Source: Spirometra erinaceieuropaei
Lineage: Eukaryota; Platyhelminthes; Cestoda; Diphyllobothriidea; Diphyllobothriidae
Assembly (NCBI GenBank): GCA_902702965.1
Contig: CACRXP010000010.1
Coordinates: forward strand, 1,279,570-1,343,569
DNA: 64,000 nt
Reading direction: 5' to 3'
The first letter of the stretch is position 1. Each line of letters begins with the position of its first letter. The position numbers were made by a program, and so were the translations under genes. Below are positions 21,701 to 33,064 of the stretch, piece after piece. The notes under the pieces were generated by a model. The model was not told where the DNA came from, ran no database searches, and saw only the letters and a list, made by a program, of their open reading frames with translations.

Positions 21701-24700
21701 ATTACGCCCTCAATTCGAATTACATCCCTCAGCAAGGGTCAAAACGTGCTTATTTTCTAGCGAATTATCGATTCTGCCGAAATAAATTAATCTGCTGCCA
21801 GCTCTACTTAGCCTGACATTAGATCGCCGAGATATTTGGCGCGCATATGATGCTGAGGGGTCGGCCACATGGGGCGTATAAATGCACTAGATTTATCAGC
21901 CATTTCTTCCATTGATTATTTTTAAATGTCCTAGTTACCCTTTGATGAATGGGTCACTACTATACCTCATGCGTCTTTCAGAATCGTTATACATTTGTTT
22001 GTTTTTTTTAAAAATAAAGAACAGAAACAGCGGCAGCAGATCAGAACCAAAATATCTGCCTTAATTCAAATATTTGGGGATGTCTTCTAAATCATATCAG
22101 CCTAGTTAAAATACAAGCGTTATCCTACTGCTTAAGAAGCAACTTTGTTTTGAGACCATACCACTCCCTTAGCATCCTCGATCGTCCTGATTAATATGCG
22201 CCCTTTCCTTTTTATTTAATCACTTGCGATCTTCGTTCACGGTCTGTGGGCTCGCAAATCGGGACTGGAGTGAACTCAAACCTTGTGCCTTTACAGCCTT
22301 GTATAAACTAAAAACTGGTTGACGAGGTAAAATAAGTCCCAAAATGTATGTATTTACATATTTTCTTTGTAAATTAAATCGTTTCGTTTAGTTGTTAGTA
22401 GTTTCGGCGAAATCTCAAAGTAAACAAAACAAAACAATGTTATTGCTCCAAAATCAGGACAGATTACCTAGTGCTCCTCGTATGTGCAATTCGACTTTAT
22501 TTCTTTCGACTCTCAGACGTGTAAGACCCTATTTTCCATAAGGAGGAATGCGTTAAGAATTAATACCTGCAGCTCGGCCAGAATTCTTTTTGTTATAAAC
22601 CCTCATACATGTTTCAACCAATTTGCTTGTAGAAATCTTATTATCTGAGTTTGCTTTTAAAGTCTGTGAACGTTGGCGGTTAGTGTGGTGGCCTATGGTG
22701 CGATAATTATTTGCCAAGAAAAGCAATGAATTATTTGTAAAAGTGGTTTTTCATGCAAAATATTATAATGGGCTGTGCGCCAAAGGTGAATTCTATCTCG
22801 AAATCTTGTATTAAAGTTTACTATCTAATTGGTTACCCGGAGACATTGTTAAATTATTTAAGAACAAGAACGGCATAATTACTCAAATTTTGAAAACCGA
22901 GTGCAAAGGAAAGTTTGGCAACTAGTGAGAACTTCTTCTGCGGATTTGAGCATTGAGTTAAGGTATGTATGGGTCCTTTTCGAACTCCATGAGGCGTATA
23001 AGTAATATGATCCAGGGTTTACCAACCCCAATAGATATTTATTTTAATTTCCAAATGTCATCAATCCATCAAGCGTCATCCGCGACTAGTTACTGGTCAC
23101 TTTCATATTTTTATTTCACCACTTTTCTCTAACCAACGACCTCTAATGATTGCCCACGTTGTCTAAATGAAAGCAGGAGCATAAACCCCTTTATTTGGAG
23201 TTTCCTGGTTACTGAGAAATGACCGCAATCCTTCAAATACACCTAGAAAATAACCGTGCATTCTGGACAGTATAGTTAAATAAAGGGTTTTCCCTTTGTC
23301 TAGCATTCATTAGCAGACAAAGACGACTTGAAAGACCAATTTTTCCTCTTTTAACAAGGCGCTTTCCCCTGCCATTTACACCCAACTTTGGAGCTCTCTG
23401 TTGAGCTGTGCGTCATAACTGCCAGTGCTATTGATAACAAATGATATCACTTATTTTTCGACTTCTCCTTCACACTGCGTTGGCCATCCCCTTCTTCTCC
23501 TCGTAATGGCAATATACCTGTCCGTACGGTAACAGGCCAGAGGTTGGTGTCAGTGTCACGCTGTCCAGTCCATGTTTATTTCGGCCCCAACTTATCCTTT
23601 CCCACTGCAAAAGCGCGTGAAATACAAGATCTCGCCTCACTCAGCTCTGGGCTTGATTGGTAGGAGGAAGGAAGAATTAAGTACTTAAGCCGGCTATGCG
23701 CGTGCATTTGTCTTCTGTGTACACACGTGGTCTGTATCTGACAAGCGGGCAGCCTGGGGCATTTCAGCTTGTCAGCTCCCGACGCGAAAATGCGTACCTG
23801 CTGGACTGCACGACTGCCTCTGCCTCTGCCTCTCTCTCCCCCCTGCCACCATTTGCGTCGGGAAAAGCTGGCAGCTCTGTATATGCTGTGTTTGACTAAC
23901 TGCTACAGCCCTCTGGCAGTTCCGTACAGGAATGGGACGAATAATTGTTTCATTCTTCCTAAATATTACATTGGCAGGGAGAAAAGCGCTGCTTTTCGTC
24001 GATTTGGGTCAAGGGCTCAACGCACATATTCCAGCCGGGTTCAGGATTGTTGAGTTACCTCACCCACGCCTGTCGGCTGTGTTGATTAAGAGGTAGCCCC
24101 TCGTTCTTGACTTACAACCCCGGCTAAATTATTGTTTGTGTGCCAGCGAGCTCGCCGACCGAGTCTGGAAGGTGGAGTTGCCGAGTACCCTACTCTGTCG
24201 CCAACGAGCAAACCGTATTCTCCCCGTCGATCCACGCTTCCCCACCGTATGGCGTTACTCCTTGCAGCCGATTCGTCTAATGACAATCTGTCATAAACTT
24301 TCCGAAAATTCCAATGTATTCCTAAGCTATGAGAGCCTTTGAACACCATCATGGAATGCCTGTTATTGAATATTCCTTTTTGGAGATTGATTCTTTGAAT
24401 GGCCGCCCAGTTAAGAATTTGACTTTCACAAGCGTCACACGCGTGCCAGCGTTACTCACGTACCCGTCTCTGCGCTTTGAATTTCCACACACCAGCTCTT
24501 GGCAGTCGGAAAAAGTCTGTTTCACCTGTGAACTCCTCCATGCCTGCACACATGCGAGCATTCTTATGCGCAAGCACTTTTTTGCCGCAGTCGCGTGACT
24601 GGCAATTGGAGTCACAGACGTCTCGCACTGCACCCGTACGCACAGTGGCAAGCCGTGGCGACCGTTCGGGTTCATATTGTTAACCAATTCAATTCAGCAT

Positions 24701-25587
24701 TCAACTTTTGTTACTAATTCAGACTGTGGAGGAGTCTGACCCCACGTATTCGTGCCTGACTCACTTGCGCTCAACTGATCGTACAATCGTAACCGGCTTC
24801 GTACTGCAACTGTAAAATAGCCTGTTCATTTCTTCGCTTTCCCTCCCTCTTCCAACAACTATTTCCTTCTCGTCGGGTTTGGTAGGATGAGGAGAGATAT
24901 TTATGAATTCTTGAGCAACGTGTTGAGTATTTGCAACCTACGCGGTTTGTCAGCACGAACCGCCCGCTGACGTTGAGCGAGTAATTATATCTGTAGGTTT
25001 ACCTTGACTTAGGCTTTTTGGATGGTTTTAAGCTTAACTAGTTTTGGTGTCCGTAGTAATAAAAAGTCAGATGAGTATGTTAGTTGCATTGACATGAAAA
25101 GAAAACTTCAATCACCGGACCTTAGCCCGATGGGCATAAGCCTTGTTCTTGAATCATTCAGCCACATGAAATGAATGAATACTTATTTCAGTGGCTTTTC
25201 GAACCAAACTGGCGTTTGCCATGCCGGACTCAACCGAGATATGAATGCTGGGTCATCAAGCGACAAGTAAATAAACTGAAATAGGACTGCTTCGTGCTCG
25301 TTTTGCATTCACCCGACGATTCATGACCTTGGCCCCAACCCAAGACCGGAAACACAAACGCATACGCATGGCGCAAATGGTTCGTAGAAGGGGTCTAACA
25401 GGCGGTTCATAAGCACTTCCTCACAATAGAATTCATTACTGCCTCGTCATAAGACATTTTTTGTTCCTTTCCAACGAATGCTCATTCATTCCAGAACAGA
25501 TGCACACCGATCCACGGGCTCTGCGTTGTGAACAAACTCTAAATTGGTAGATATGCAGGTATATATGTATACAAATATATACACATA
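18723..25587. other. long stretch without confident genes
   Basis: Holds a G9 run at 20049-20057 within a GC-richer block (20.04-20.36 kb), a short AATT-rich run near 21.18 kb, a CTCTGC/CT microsatellite near 23.82-23.85 kb, and a GC-richer block at 24.1-24.7 kb with overlapping ORFs on both strands that I cannot assign. Segments near 15.38 kb and 25.33 kb share GACCGGAAACAC and neighbouring bases, hinting at another old dispersed repeat. No splice-supported exon was seen. Confidence 0.4.
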
Positions 25588-26577
25588 CAGGGAGTGACCG
25601 ATCTGATGAAATATTGGCTAAAATTTTGAAATGCGTTTTAGATTAGGAAGGATTACTTGGTTGCGGTTGTGATACTAATTATCGTGCGGCATAATCCTAT
25701 CACATTACGGACTCGGTTGGATGTCAGTTTTTGAATACACTGCTCTTCAATCTCCTGTAGAAACCGTATTCGGCAAAAAATGACTACATAAGTACCATGC
25801 ATTTTTGCCCTTGGTTTTCGATGGTCTTGCGAATTCAAATATATCTTCTAGAAACCATAAAAAAGGTACGTTTTCTTTCAGTCATTTAATAGAGAATCAC
25901 GTCTTCTATATATGTTATACTCAAGAAGGGTGTATAATTAAGTTTTAAAAAAGTTTTCTTATTGCCGAATAATTTGGAGACTGATCATTCGCTGCATTAG
26001 CGCCTAGTGATTTCAGTCTACAAGGTGCATACGTTTCGCATAAAGAAAATCACATATTTTTCTATGCTTTTTAAAAGATATCATACATAGTTCATTAAAT
26101 GTTGCAGTGGATACGGACTATGTTGTACATTTCATAAGGAGCTGTGGTAAATGGCGAGGTACGATGCAATGTGAATGGGCCTTGCGCGATCTTAAAAAAT
26201 CTCATAATTAGAAACTTTTGAAAACCTAATTATGCACCCTTCTTGAGTATAACGTATATAGAAGATGTGATTCTCTATTAAATAACTGAAGGAAAACATA
26301 CCTTTTTATGGTTTCTATAAGATATATTTGAATTCGCAAGACCATCGAAAATCAATAGCAAAAATGCATGGTACTTATGTAGTCGTTTTTGCCGAGTACG
26401 GTTTCTACGGGAGATTGAAGAGCAGTGTATTCAAAAACTGACATCCTACCGAGTCCGAAATGTTATAGGATTATGCCGCAAGATAATTAGCATCACAACC
26501 GCAATCAAGTAATCCTTCCTAATCGAAAACACATTTCAGAATTTCAGCCAATATTTCGTCAGAGCGGTCACTAACTG
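25588..26577. mobile_element. 990-bp non-autonomous foldback element, TA-flanked (Tc1/mariner type)
   Basis: Left arm 25588-25948 and right arm about 26219-26577 are long inverted repeats. The ends read CAGGGAGTGACCG and, as reverse complement, CAGTTAGTGACCG; each is bordered by TA (25586-25587 and 26578-26579), the target duplication of Tc1/mariner elements. The 270-bp centre has no ORF of note, so it would depend on a transposase made elsewhere. The element at 54809-55749 shares the ends and much of the sequence. Confidence 0.8.
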
Positions 26578-26586
26578 TATATATGA

Positions 26587-26850
26587 CAAACGTATTATAC
26601 CGTACTCCCGACATACGTATTAACTAAAAGCCCAGACACGTGTTTCGCCGATATTCTGCCGCCGCTTGATAGAGATGCGAGGAGTTCGGCTCCTCGATGT
26701 GTCCCCCAGCGTTCCCTGTGTGGTTTCTGGTATATAAACTCCAAAGAAGAACCAAGCGAATAATTTCAGAAATGATTCAGTGCAGAACATGAAGTTGTTA
26801 TACCAAAAATCGCATAGGGAACGCTGGGGGAGTACGGTGTAATACGTTTG
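26587..26850. mobile_element. small inverted-repeat element carrying a 93-bp insertion
   Basis: The 23-nt ends 26587-26609 and 26828-26850 are reverse complements with one mismatch (start CAAACGTATTAYACCGTAC). A second inner inverted pair (26703-26740 with about 26788-26827, both containing CCCAGCGTTCCCT) continues the right arm directly but in the left arm is separated from the end by 26610-26702. That segment contains a 7-bp GC-rich hairpin (26678-26696, CGAGGAG/CTCCTCG). Confidence 0.65.
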
Positions 26851-27244
26851 CCATATATATTTCACACTACTCGTAGTAATACTTCTTGGTAGAATGGGTA
26901 TTACATGATTATTCCGCAGTAGTTGATTATCTTCGACGCAAATGTTCATTGCAATTTCGGGTCTGACCATAAAAAGTCATCTTCCGGTGACTTAACTCCA
27001 TGTCCTCCACTGCATACTTCCTGACGTTATTCGCTTGATACATATATACATACACGTTGAAGTCAAAAGCGGTCTTTGGGGAAAGGAAATTGATTGCGCA
27101 ACTTTTCAACGCCAGCCCCCCAGGTCGTCGTCAGACGTAGACGAAGAACAAATGTGCAGCCAACAGTTAACATCCACCAGTCCCCAAGAGCGTCTTTGAT
27201 TACAACTTGGGATGTCTTCCTTCCATTACACCGACAAGACAAGG

Positions 27245-27412
27245 TGTCTGTGGCCCAGTGGTTATAGGTGTTGGGCTTCAGACTAACGGGTCGCCAGTTC
27301 GGGCTCCAGGCTTTCCACACTTCGGGGTTGGGTATGACTGGCTGACGACGACTAATAAGCCAGAAATGGCCATTCCAATCCCCCTTGTCTTTGTCGGTAA
27401 TACTATTCTGCA
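27245..27412 (+). repeat. hammerhead SINE, copy at 27 kb
   Basis: Begins with a tRNA-like head (A-box TGGCCCAGTGGTTA, degenerate B-box AGTTCGGGCTCC), then TTCGGGGTTGGGTATGAC leading into the hammerhead-like core, then CCTTGTCTTTGTCGGTAATAC of the 3' part. The rest of the tail seen at 44.3 kb is missing. The head differs from the head of the 44-kb copy, so it may derive from another tRNA. Confidence 0.7.
27336..27380 (+). ncRNA. hammerhead-ribozyme-like fold (SINE copy, 27 kb)
   Basis: Strand order is stem I GACUGG, core CUGACGA, a stem II of GACU/AGCC with loop AAUA (one A-C mismatch), GAAA, self-complementary AUGGCCAU as stem III, U, and CCAAUC closing stem I (five of six pairs). The pair next to the core is C-A where G-C is usual, so activity is uncertain. 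Confidence 0.5.
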
Positions 27413-27599
27413 TTTATGAAGATATATATAATGGTAGGGTATATATAGATATTCACGCCAAGTAGGCGTTTGACCCTGACTGTTTTGGTTAGACTCTCAT
27501 TCGATCCCATTCTATCCGTCCACCAGTTTGCTACTGATGACAACGAACATTGCGTCAATGGACACATACTATGTATAATACAGAGACAGCTCGCTAAGC

Positions 27600-27718
27600 G
27601 TGCAACAGGCCAGACGCAGACGGCTGTTTCACGGTCGTTACCGATCATCAGTACGTCACAGACCGTATGATGGTCGACAACTGTCGTGAAACAGCTGTCT
27701 ACGCCTGGCCTGTTGCAC
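27600..27718. repeat. 119-nt near-perfect hairpin
   Basis: Arms 27600-27654 and 27665-27718 are reverse complements over about 54 nt with few mismatches; both contain GTGCAACAGGCCAG and GCTGTTTCACG or their complements. The spacer is only 10 nt. No coding content; could be a small foldback element. Confidence 0.8.
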
Positions 27719-27752
27719 TTTTAGTGGGCTGCTTATGTAATATATGTGCTTA

Positions 27753-27788
27753 GTCTGTTTTTGACTTATTAATCATCGTCAGCCGAAC
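27753..27788 (-). ncRNA. decayed reverse copy of the hammerhead-like core
   Basis: On the minus strand CUGACGA is followed by UGAUU, loop AAUA, AGUCA and an A-rich box where GAAA would be. This matches the core layout of the other copies but the stem I partners and GAAA are lost. It faces the plus-strand copy at 27336. Confidence 0.4.
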
Positions 27789-27799
27789 ATGCCATCGTA

Positions 27800-29029
27800 T
27801 ATCTTTATAAATTATATTTTGGACTGCCTGAAAGGGGTCTGTTTTGATCTCCGAGACGCAAAGGGGACATACATCTATGTATGTAATTCTATGCATAGTG
27901 TTGGCCTAGGAAAATAGCCCAAAATACTTATCTGAACTATGGCATTCCGACTTTTGGTTGACAATACTTTCTACCCAACTGTGTTGATCAGAATTACGAA
28001 AATTCACTACCTACCTAATATATGCACTCCAGTGAATCTGTTTGTTTAATTGGTCAGCATTTGTTCTTAAGGTTAATTTGCGAGGTATTCAAGCCTTCTG
28101 ATTGGTTTTTTGGGAATTCTATTCTCTCTTGTTTTACTATTTGAAAGTATCAGCTAATCGATCCCGACAAATACAGTAATTCGCAAACGTTTAAGCATAA
28201 TGTTGGCTTTCCCGTGTAAACAAAGCCTGCTACAGCGCGTACGTTTACTTCGAAGTCATATTTCAGCTTTCGCAGTAAGTAAAGACCGTAAAGCAATTGT
28301 CTTCTGCCCAAAGGTTTACAGTGCTTATCAACATTTCATAAGTCAGGGTCAAGTTATGACATGTGTAGTGCAGGCCTGAATAAAGCAGAGCGACAGTCGT
28401 CTCGGTATCCTCTCGCTTTCCTGATATTTCACCGAGATATAGGTTTGCAAACCATAAATATGCGCCTAGTGGCAATATGCCCTTGGTTTGTGAAAGGACT
28501 GTTCAAACACCCCCGTGGCTGCTGCTATTTAAAATTGTGACCTATACTATTACTGCACAGGCACAATTTTAACCACATATCGCCTCACTCAGTTCATAGG
28601 TAATCAAATTGATGGTAACACCTCAGTTATGTTCTCTTTTGTCGATTGACACGTTTCTGTTTTAACACATCTCCAGATTCAGATTTCAAAACAGAGGCGT
28701 CTATGCTCTGTTTTGATTTACAGTTAAGTGTGATCCATTAAAAATTAGGGCAGAAAACGGATATCATATCCGCTTGAAAAATGTGCCGCAAGAGTAGTCA
28801 ATAAAGTAAAGTGCCGAAGTTGACAAAGGCGAGCTTGACCTCATGGAATGTAAGCGTCTGCCATACCATGATCAGCACACCATAGTCCTCGCAGCCTGAT
28901 GTGCTCTGATAGTTCTCTGGTCCCTTGTTCCCCGTCGGTGGATGCGCTTGCGTCCCCGCCGTGTATATAAGTCCAATGCATAGTTGCCCGCTTATCCTCA
29001 TCTTTTTGACCCCTCTGTGGTGCTGTTGG
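27800..29029. other. stretch with no supported feature
   Basis: AT-rich, only chance-length ORFs. Nothing recognised. Confidence 0.5.
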
Positions 29030-29275
29030 TGGTTAAAATCCCGGTCGTGTCTGTTTTGGACCAGGGGATGTAGGGTGGCACACCTAGGTGCGGGTCTGGT
29101 CGCGCCACTTACTTGCGCCGTCCACCGTTTCTTGTCTTCCGGAATTTGTCTTGACGCCGAGCCCAGGTGGGGAAGGAAAGAATGCGGTAGATACAGCGCA
29201 GTTCTACGCTCATTTTAAACTACTTTATGCGCAAGTCGCCGTGACTGCTTCACCTTGCTGTAGAACACATGTTAA
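29030..29275 (+). repeat. SINE-B copy E (forward)
   Basis: Forward orientation: head GGACCAGGGGATGTAGGG and B-box-like GTGCGGGTCTGGTCGCGCC, then TTGTCTTGACGCCGAGCCCA, GAATGCGGTAGATACAGCGC and a tail with CACCTTGCTGTAGAACACATG. These are the reverse complements, in reverse order, of the blocks in copies C and D. Confidence 0.55.
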
Positions 29276-30033
29276 TCCTCGCCGGTCGCGACGGTCGAAC
29301 GGTCAAGATGGCCTTAGTAACCCTTCTACGCAGGCGTTTATAAGTTTCCTTCTGGAAACTACAATTCGTAGCAGTGTATATCCACGTTAACCGGTAGCGG
29401 TCTAAACTTTAGATGTAACAATGCGACAATAATCTATGCAAAAGTCTCAAGATGTGTTTGCTTTTATCCATCCTGGGAAGGCCCCCTCCAGCCAGGCATT
29501 TGTTAACTGTTTAAATCCATTGGGCATTCTGACGATCGTCATTACCTTCGCCTTTATCCAAAACCAAGTAACTTAACCATCGCAAGCGACTAGTTCCACC
29601 GCTTTCGCAAGAGTGAGGTAGTGACCTGCTTATCAATTCAGTTGTAGTAAATTTTGTTTGACCATCATCAGTCACTATCTTTAGTTCCATACTCGCGTTA
29701 TTCCATCGGCATAGCAAATAAATAACAACAGGAGATGAGTGTGGGTCCAAAGGCAGGTAAAGCTTATTAGTCCGTCTTCCATATCACACAGGACCTCGCC
29801 TCTACTTCCAAGATTGCCAGGCTTAGAGAAAGGAGTGGTACCTCAGATCACCTACAAAAGTGAGTGTGTGATGAGGTAGGGGCAGAGTCTGGCCCGCAGT
29901 CCTAGGCTAGAATATGTTATCTCGTCGATCGACAATCTTCCTAGACGCGATTGTTAAGGTTTTATGGCAATTAGGGAGCGCGCCTGATTACAGTAAAGGA
30001 ACAGAGCGCTGAAATTGGGCTCTCCAACGGCCC

Positions 30034-30338
30034 CTTCCTTTTTTGGCTGTCATTGGCCTATCTGAGCCAGCAAAGAGCGATTACTGCCGTGTGAGCCTTC
30101 ATCCAACGCATGCCACACGCAAGTACGGCAATATATGCGGCTCATGAAAACCTGGAGCAGCGCAATCAATGCACGTTATGGACCATTACAATCCCTTTCC
30201 GACCTGACATATCAGCGGATCAACCCTTTTGGGGGTTTGTCGGATTCGTTGTTAACACCAAAGACGCGCATATTGGTTGAGCACAATACTAGGAGTTCCT
30301 CTCGAGTCGAGCCTCGCAGTAGTCGAGCAGGAAATTAA
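30034..30338 (+). mobile_element. LINE fragment (linker region before the RT domain)
   Basis: In two frames the sequence gives SQQRAITAV, stop, AFIQRM then IYAAHEN, followed by a frameshift into WSSAINARYGPLQSL and DSLLTPKTRILVEH. This order matches the linker of flatworm LINEs between endonuclease and RT (pattern QQR, YADRNE, FFxAIKxxYGP, TLLTEKxxILxRWAEHF). It is plausibly the same family as the minus-strand relic at 4.7-6.1 kb but represents a different part of it. One stop and one frameshift show it is dead. Confidence 0.55.
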
Positions 30339-30605
30339 AATCGTAAAGTTTGACTTTTCGGAGAATAAACGAGTCCCCGTGATCGCTGTCTGTAGATCCA
30401 GAAAGATTTACCCTCCGAGATATTGCAGAGCGCACTGAAAAGCCTACTTCGGCAACTTCAGAAAAGAAAGACGTGTTTATTGAGACTGCCTCTTCTAGGA
30501 AACACCTTAAGCAAACTAGTAAGACAGCATCTAAAGACGGCGACCACGAGCGCTTCTTCCAAAAACTCCCCTGCCATGCTTGGAAGGCAAAGACCGACTA
30601 CTGCT

Positions 30606-30950
30606 GCATGCCACGTCGATGTGTATTTACTCATTTACTTGCTCCAAGCGAGATACATTGGCCGTGCAACGATATGCCTCGAAAAGAGGGTACGCGAACA
30701 CATACAGGCTTGGCTAGTCAGAGGTGAATGCAGATCGATTTCGAGTTTTATGCTCGTATACCTAGTGGATACGAATTACAAAGTCGGCGCCAAAGAAGCC
30801 TCTCAGTCTGTCTACCGGACACCAGCGAACTTCTCAAATAGCCTATGCCAATTAGTGCTAGCTGCAGCCGAGGCGGTAGCTACATGGTTAGCGAATCCAA
30901 CTCTATCCTGTCAGAAGACGGTGACACAGGCGCTCCGCCTTCCGTGGTCA
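30606..30950 (+). mobile_element. Penelope-like element relic: GIY-YIG endonuclease tail
   Basis: An open frame spans 30423-31070; its middle part reads VYLLIYLLQARYIGRA (YIG at 30654-30662), LEKRVREHIQAWLVRGE, then HLVDTN-like LVYLVDTNYKV, and AAAEAVATWLANPTL, ending QALRLPW at 30947. In Penelope-like retroelements a GIY-YIG nuclease follows the RT and nicks the target DNA; the Arg-rich REH segment and the AEA box fit. The Cys-containing loop usually before GIY is replaced by YLLQ and the first GIY Gly is not conserved, so it is probably inactive. The 30423-30605 part is open but unassigned, and no RT domain was seen. Confidence 0.65.
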
Positions 30951-31660
30951 ACACCAACCACAAATTGTTATCGCACGCCGCCCCGACCCCGAATGACAGT
31001 GATATGTGCTCCACGTACTCGACTTACAAGCATCACTCACAGTCTGTGTCGCCCCCCTTTGACCCAATGACTAGAACACGCCGACCTCGGCATGCGGGTG
31101 GCGTGGGGACGATGAATGTTAATAACCTCTTAGACGCTTACAAACCCTGTAAACTTCTGATATTTTCCTGTCCTATGTAACTTAATGGGCCTGACGATGA
31201 ATTGCTGGAAACATACTTTGGCTAATTTCACAGTTGATTTTATTAAAAGTTTAGCACATTTTAGCGAACCGCACTACGTTTCTATCGGTTGGGAGAGAAG
31301 CGCGCTTGTAGAAAGATATGCGTCAAATCGAGCAGCCCTGGTTAATAACATCAAAAGTTCGTGTCGACCTTCTGAAACCCGTCTTCCCAGATTCTTGAGC
31401 AAACGTTAAAGCGGGATAAATCACAGTTTGCACAACCGACTGACAATTTGCGTAAGCAACAAATCTTAATGAGATAAAATGTAAAAATAAAAGCCTGCTA
31501 CGCAGATCTGGGTGCTGCATGACGACGACTTTGAAGGCACCCTTCTGCTTTTTATTTCTGTTTTACATCATAATCAGTGCAGATTTTCAAATTATAATTA
31601 TGGGCTCGAATGAAGTACTATTGCTTTAAATTGACGTTGTCTTTCAACTCTTTGCGGTCG

Positions 31661-31783
31661 GCTCTTATTTCGTAGCCGTACCAGCAGTAGACAAGGCCCA
31701 GCCGCCTGTCATACGGGATCGGTGGTAACAAGGGGTTTAACCCTAACCCGAACCCCTAACAGGTATGGCTATGAAATAAGATC
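31661..31783. mobile_element. 123-bp inverted-repeat element enclosing telomere-like repeats
   Basis: The end segments 31661-31682 (GCTCTTATTTCGTAGCCGTACC) and 31762-31783 are reverse complements in 19 of 22 positions. Between them lie degenerate CCCTAA-type repeats (31737-31760: TTTAACCCTAACCCGAACCC). Compare the similar design at 58362-58562. Confidence 0.6.
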
Positions 31784-32683
31784 TTGCCCTCTTTTGCATA
31801 TAATGTAATTCATCCTTGACGGCGTCACTGCCACCTGAGACTTCGAATGACGCAACCATTTATTCCACCATCTTCAACTGACCTTCAAAAAGTCGTTTCC
31901 TTGCAAGGCGAGTTGCCAAACACTGGAAGTCTTTCGTACAGGCAAAACCTCGAGACAGTTATTGATAATTCGGCGTTGTTCCCTTTTTCCGAACTTCTGC
32001 TATTTTCGAATGCCTTCAAATCAGCAAAACTTGCATGTCAACTTCGTTTAAATTGTTTTCACTCACACGACATATGGCGGCGCGGTCCGCTGTGCGGTCG
32101 CGTGCGTACTGCCAGATTCCACTTTTTCGAACGGCCTTTTAATTAGCCATGCTTACTGCGCAGGATTCTGCGACTGTCGCACGGCAAGCACCGAGTTCAC
32201 CATTTTACTCTTAAAAGCGACATAAGTCGCAGCAGTTTCATTTGTCCCGTTTAGCGTATCGATTTAGGACAAAATTTCGCTCGGACCTGTTTACCTGATG
32301 GGGAAAGTCGTTTATGAAAACATAGAAAACTAAACTGCACTAGCTGGAATTTACTACAACTGAAGCGGCTGCAAGAAGGAATCTACACCACTTGACTCGT
32401 AAATTTGCGACAGCAACTGAAGTTGTCAAAAACGTTTTCAGCCTGACTGGAGCAGCTTCTGAAATTTTCACATAGCTGATCTGCTCCAGTAAGTGTTGTC
32501 TATCAAAACTTACGGAATGCAGCAAACGTCTGAGCCTAGGCGATGAAAAAATAAGGATTCTGTGCAAACGTGGCTTATATAGCCACCCCGATATGCGTGC
32601 TTCAGCAAAGGGCAGCTCGCCGAATGTCCTCCGGCGTTCATCTGATAACTTATAGATACTTTACAACCTACTTTTTTTCTCAC
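31784..32683. other. stretch with no confident feature
   Basis: Has a 99-codon plus-strand frame (31847-32146) and a 75-codon minus-strand frame (32340-32567), both without splice support or motifs. Confidence 0.4.
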
Positions 32684-33064
32684 CCTCGAACATCTGCTGC
32701 TTTTTGCAATGTGATTCGATCAGATTCTCCCACGGGCATAACAACCACAGCGGAGACCTCTCCAAGAGGTGCGTTAGCTATGCAGAAGTTTCTTTTAAAT
32801 TTGGCTTCTAACGTAAAGTCCAGACGTGATATAGGCAAGCAGATAACATCATTCATTGTAGACTTTGCGCAGAAGACATCCCTTCTTTTGTAAAGACGTA
32901 TATGTCTAATTTCAAGGCGAAATTCTCTACTGGAGGACACGTTCAGTTTACGGAAGTTAGACAAAACTGGCTGTATGGATCGTTGGTATCGTGACTCTTC
33001 GGGCGAAGGTTTTTGGCTTATATGCCCTACTGCATCATCGTCTAGAGCCACATTTTTGTCTTTA
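32684..33064 (-). CDS. candidate internal exon, product unknown
   Basis: The minus strand is open for over 130 codons. An acceptor-like GCCGACCGTCAG ends at 33065 and a donor (CGAGG then GTGAGA) lies at 32678-32683, bounding 381 nt that start with one carried-in base and end with two. The translation is charged and even, for example KDKNVALDDDAVGHISQ, LEIRHIRLYKRRDVFCAK and GEVSAVVVMPVGESDRI. No family is recognised and no neighbouring exon was found. A chance or element-derived frame is possible. Confidence 0.35.

Noticed and set aside
24086..24687. Overlapping minus-strand ORFs in a GC-richer block
   Set aside because: Both strands are open because of base composition, and no motif or splice sites support a gene.
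26635..26646. GAAACACGTGTC on the minus strand, resembling the GAAA and cleavage side of a hammerhead
   Set aside because: No CUGANGA box lies at a suitable distance upstream on that strand, so the fold cannot be completed.
27063..27413. 116-codon minus-strand ORF
   Set aside because: It is antisense to the hammerhead SINE and appears again wherever the repeat is present.
27532..27550. CTGATGA followed by CAACGAAC
   Set aside because: Has the first core box but no GAAA and no stem II or stem I partner.
31190..31212. CTGACGA followed by GAAAC downstream of the Penelope tail
   Set aside because: Spacing is tempting, but stem II does not pair and no stem I partner exists.
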